A DNA stretch of 64,000 bases, from positions 558,001-622,000 of the forward strand of contig NZ_AP024590.1 in NCBI RefSeq assembly GCF_018323985.1, read 5' to 3'. A program made the position numbers and the translations under genes. The DNA is from Enterobacter kobei. GTDB lineage: Bacteria; Pseudomonadota; Gammaproteobacteria; Enterobacterales; Enterobacteriaceae. Positions 63,365 through 64,000 of this stretch are shown here, piece after piece (position 1 is the stretch's first letter; each line of letters starts with the position of its first letter). The notes beneath the pieces are model-generated. The model was not told the DNA's origin and ran no database searches. It worked only from the letters and a program-made list of their open reading frames with translations.

Positions 63365-63661
63365 TTAACGGAGATGTTGCTGACGGAGTGTGGTTTGCAC
63401 CAGACGCCAGGCACTCCAGGCGGCAAAGCCGCGTTTGCCCCAGCGTACCAGCCGGTTAGGATTGCGAATGGTACGAATAGCCAGCAGGCTACTGCCCACC
63501 AGCGCCCATGAGCGCAGGCTTAACAGCGTATTCCATCCGCGATCGTAGGAGATCATGCGCTCTTCCCAGTCGCGACGACTGGCGGTGAGATCAAGCCGTT
63601 GCTGCTGGATTTGACTCAGCAGAATGGCCTTACGCTTTTGACGATCGCTCTGACTGCTCAT
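63365..63661 (-). CDS. yqjK: Small protein YqjK
   Basis: 98-residue conserved protein (E. coli 99), start M-S-S-Q-S-D-R-Q-K-R-K-A. One hydrophobic segment (about 50-66) with basic flanks suggests inner-membrane association. It follows yqjE by one base in the conserved yqjC-D-E-K run. Function unknown. Confidence 0.93.
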   Translation of the reverse strand: MSSQSDRQKRKAILLSQIQQQRLDLTASRRDWEERMISYDRGWNTLLSLRSWALVGSSLLAIRTIRNPNRLVRWGKRGFAAWSAWRLVQTTLRQQHLR

Positions 63662-63662
63662 C

Positions 63663-64000
63663 TCAATCATCCTCCAGCAACGAACGGTCGTTGGACAGCT
63701 CCTGACGGGTATGACGCAGCAGGGTGGACCGGCGTACTTTACGCATGGTCCATAAACCACCAATTAACGCGCCAACCAGCAGTACCGCCGTCGTGGCAAT
63801 CATGGCGTTCAGACGGTATTGCGGGTCAATAGCCCAGATAATCAGCACCATCAGACTCATTAAACCGAAAGCGGCCAACAGCATGGTCACCCCTACCATC
63901 AGGAGCAACTGGAAGATATTGGCTTTCTCTTCTTCCAGTTCGACCACCGCCAGCCGCACACGCGTTTCCACCATCTCAACGATAATCGTTACGATGCGCT
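63663..64000 (-). CDS. yqjE: Phage-holin-like protein YqjE (5' end missing)
   Basis: Holin family 3-type membrane protein, of which only the C-terminal part is in the window: the coding frame continues past 64000. Visible are R-I-V-T-I-I-V-E-M-V-E-T-R-V and two membrane segments. E. coli YqjE has 134 residues. Ends one base before yqjK. Confidence 0.92.
   Translation of the reverse strand, partial: RIVTIIVEMVETRVRLAVVELEEEKANIFQLLLMVGVTMLLAAFGLMSLMVLIIWAIDPQYRLNAMIATTAVLLVGALIGGLWTMRKVRRSTLLRHTRQELSNDRSLLEDD

Overview
This window is a chromosomal segment of a member of the Enterobacteriaceae, most likely close to Enterobacter, Lelliottia or Kosakonia. The gene order dacB-greA-yhbY-rlmE-ftsH-folP-glmM-secG-leuU-argG-metY-rimP-nusA-infB-rbfA-truB-rpsO-pnp-nlpI-deaD-mtr-yhbW-ubiVU/ubiT is the E. 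coli backbone, with proteins nearly the same length as their K-12 counterparts. I infer the genus only from gene content and could not test it.

Region 1 (1-25546) is core information processing: envelope and transcription genes (dacB, greA), rRNA and protein maintenance (yhbY, rlmE, ftsH), folate and cell-wall precursors (folP, glmM), SecG, tRNA-Leu(GAG), argG, tRNA-fMet, and the long metY-rimP-nusA-infB-rbfA-truB-rpsO-pnp-nlpI-deaD series with its terminators, attenuators and leader structures. The one accessory insertion is a ribose-type ABC sugar importer (7717-11300) in the slot between leuU and argG, where E. coli K-12 carries yhbX.

Region 2 (25547-39103) is conserved: Mtr tryptophan permease with a TrpR operator, YhbW, the oxygen-independent ubiquinone proteins UbiU/UbiV/UbiT, small conserved proteins (YhbS, YhbQ, YhbP, YhbO, YraR, YraQ), DolP, DiaA, YraN, LpoA and RsmI.

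Region 3 (39104-53827) is accessory and metabolic. It has an unrecognised cysteine-rich ORF, a HicA/HicB-type toxin-antitoxin operon behind four TGACGTCA operators, the complete galactitol operon gatYZABCD with an intact gatR, and the galactarate/glucarate genes garD and garPLRK. It ends in rnpB (RNase P RNA).

Region 4 (53828-64000) has yhaL, yhaK, yhaJ and yhaH, then an inserted pectin-fragment module: oligogalacturonate lyase (ogl), a TogB-like binding protein and a TIM-barrel isomerase-like protein. Divergent from it is a 546-residue protein with no obvious annotation that shows a remote resemblance to GH67 alpha-glucuronidases. The window closes with yqjG, yqjF, yqjK and the start of yqjE. 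The tdc operon and its neighbours, which separate yhaL from rnpB in E. coli, are missing here.

Seen together, the accessory loci concern galacto-configured sugars and acids: galactitol, galactarate and oligogalacturonides. This fits a plant- or gut-associated lifestyle. REP-type palindromes sit in at least five intergenic gaps. I saw no CRISPR array, insertion sequence, prophage or integrase.
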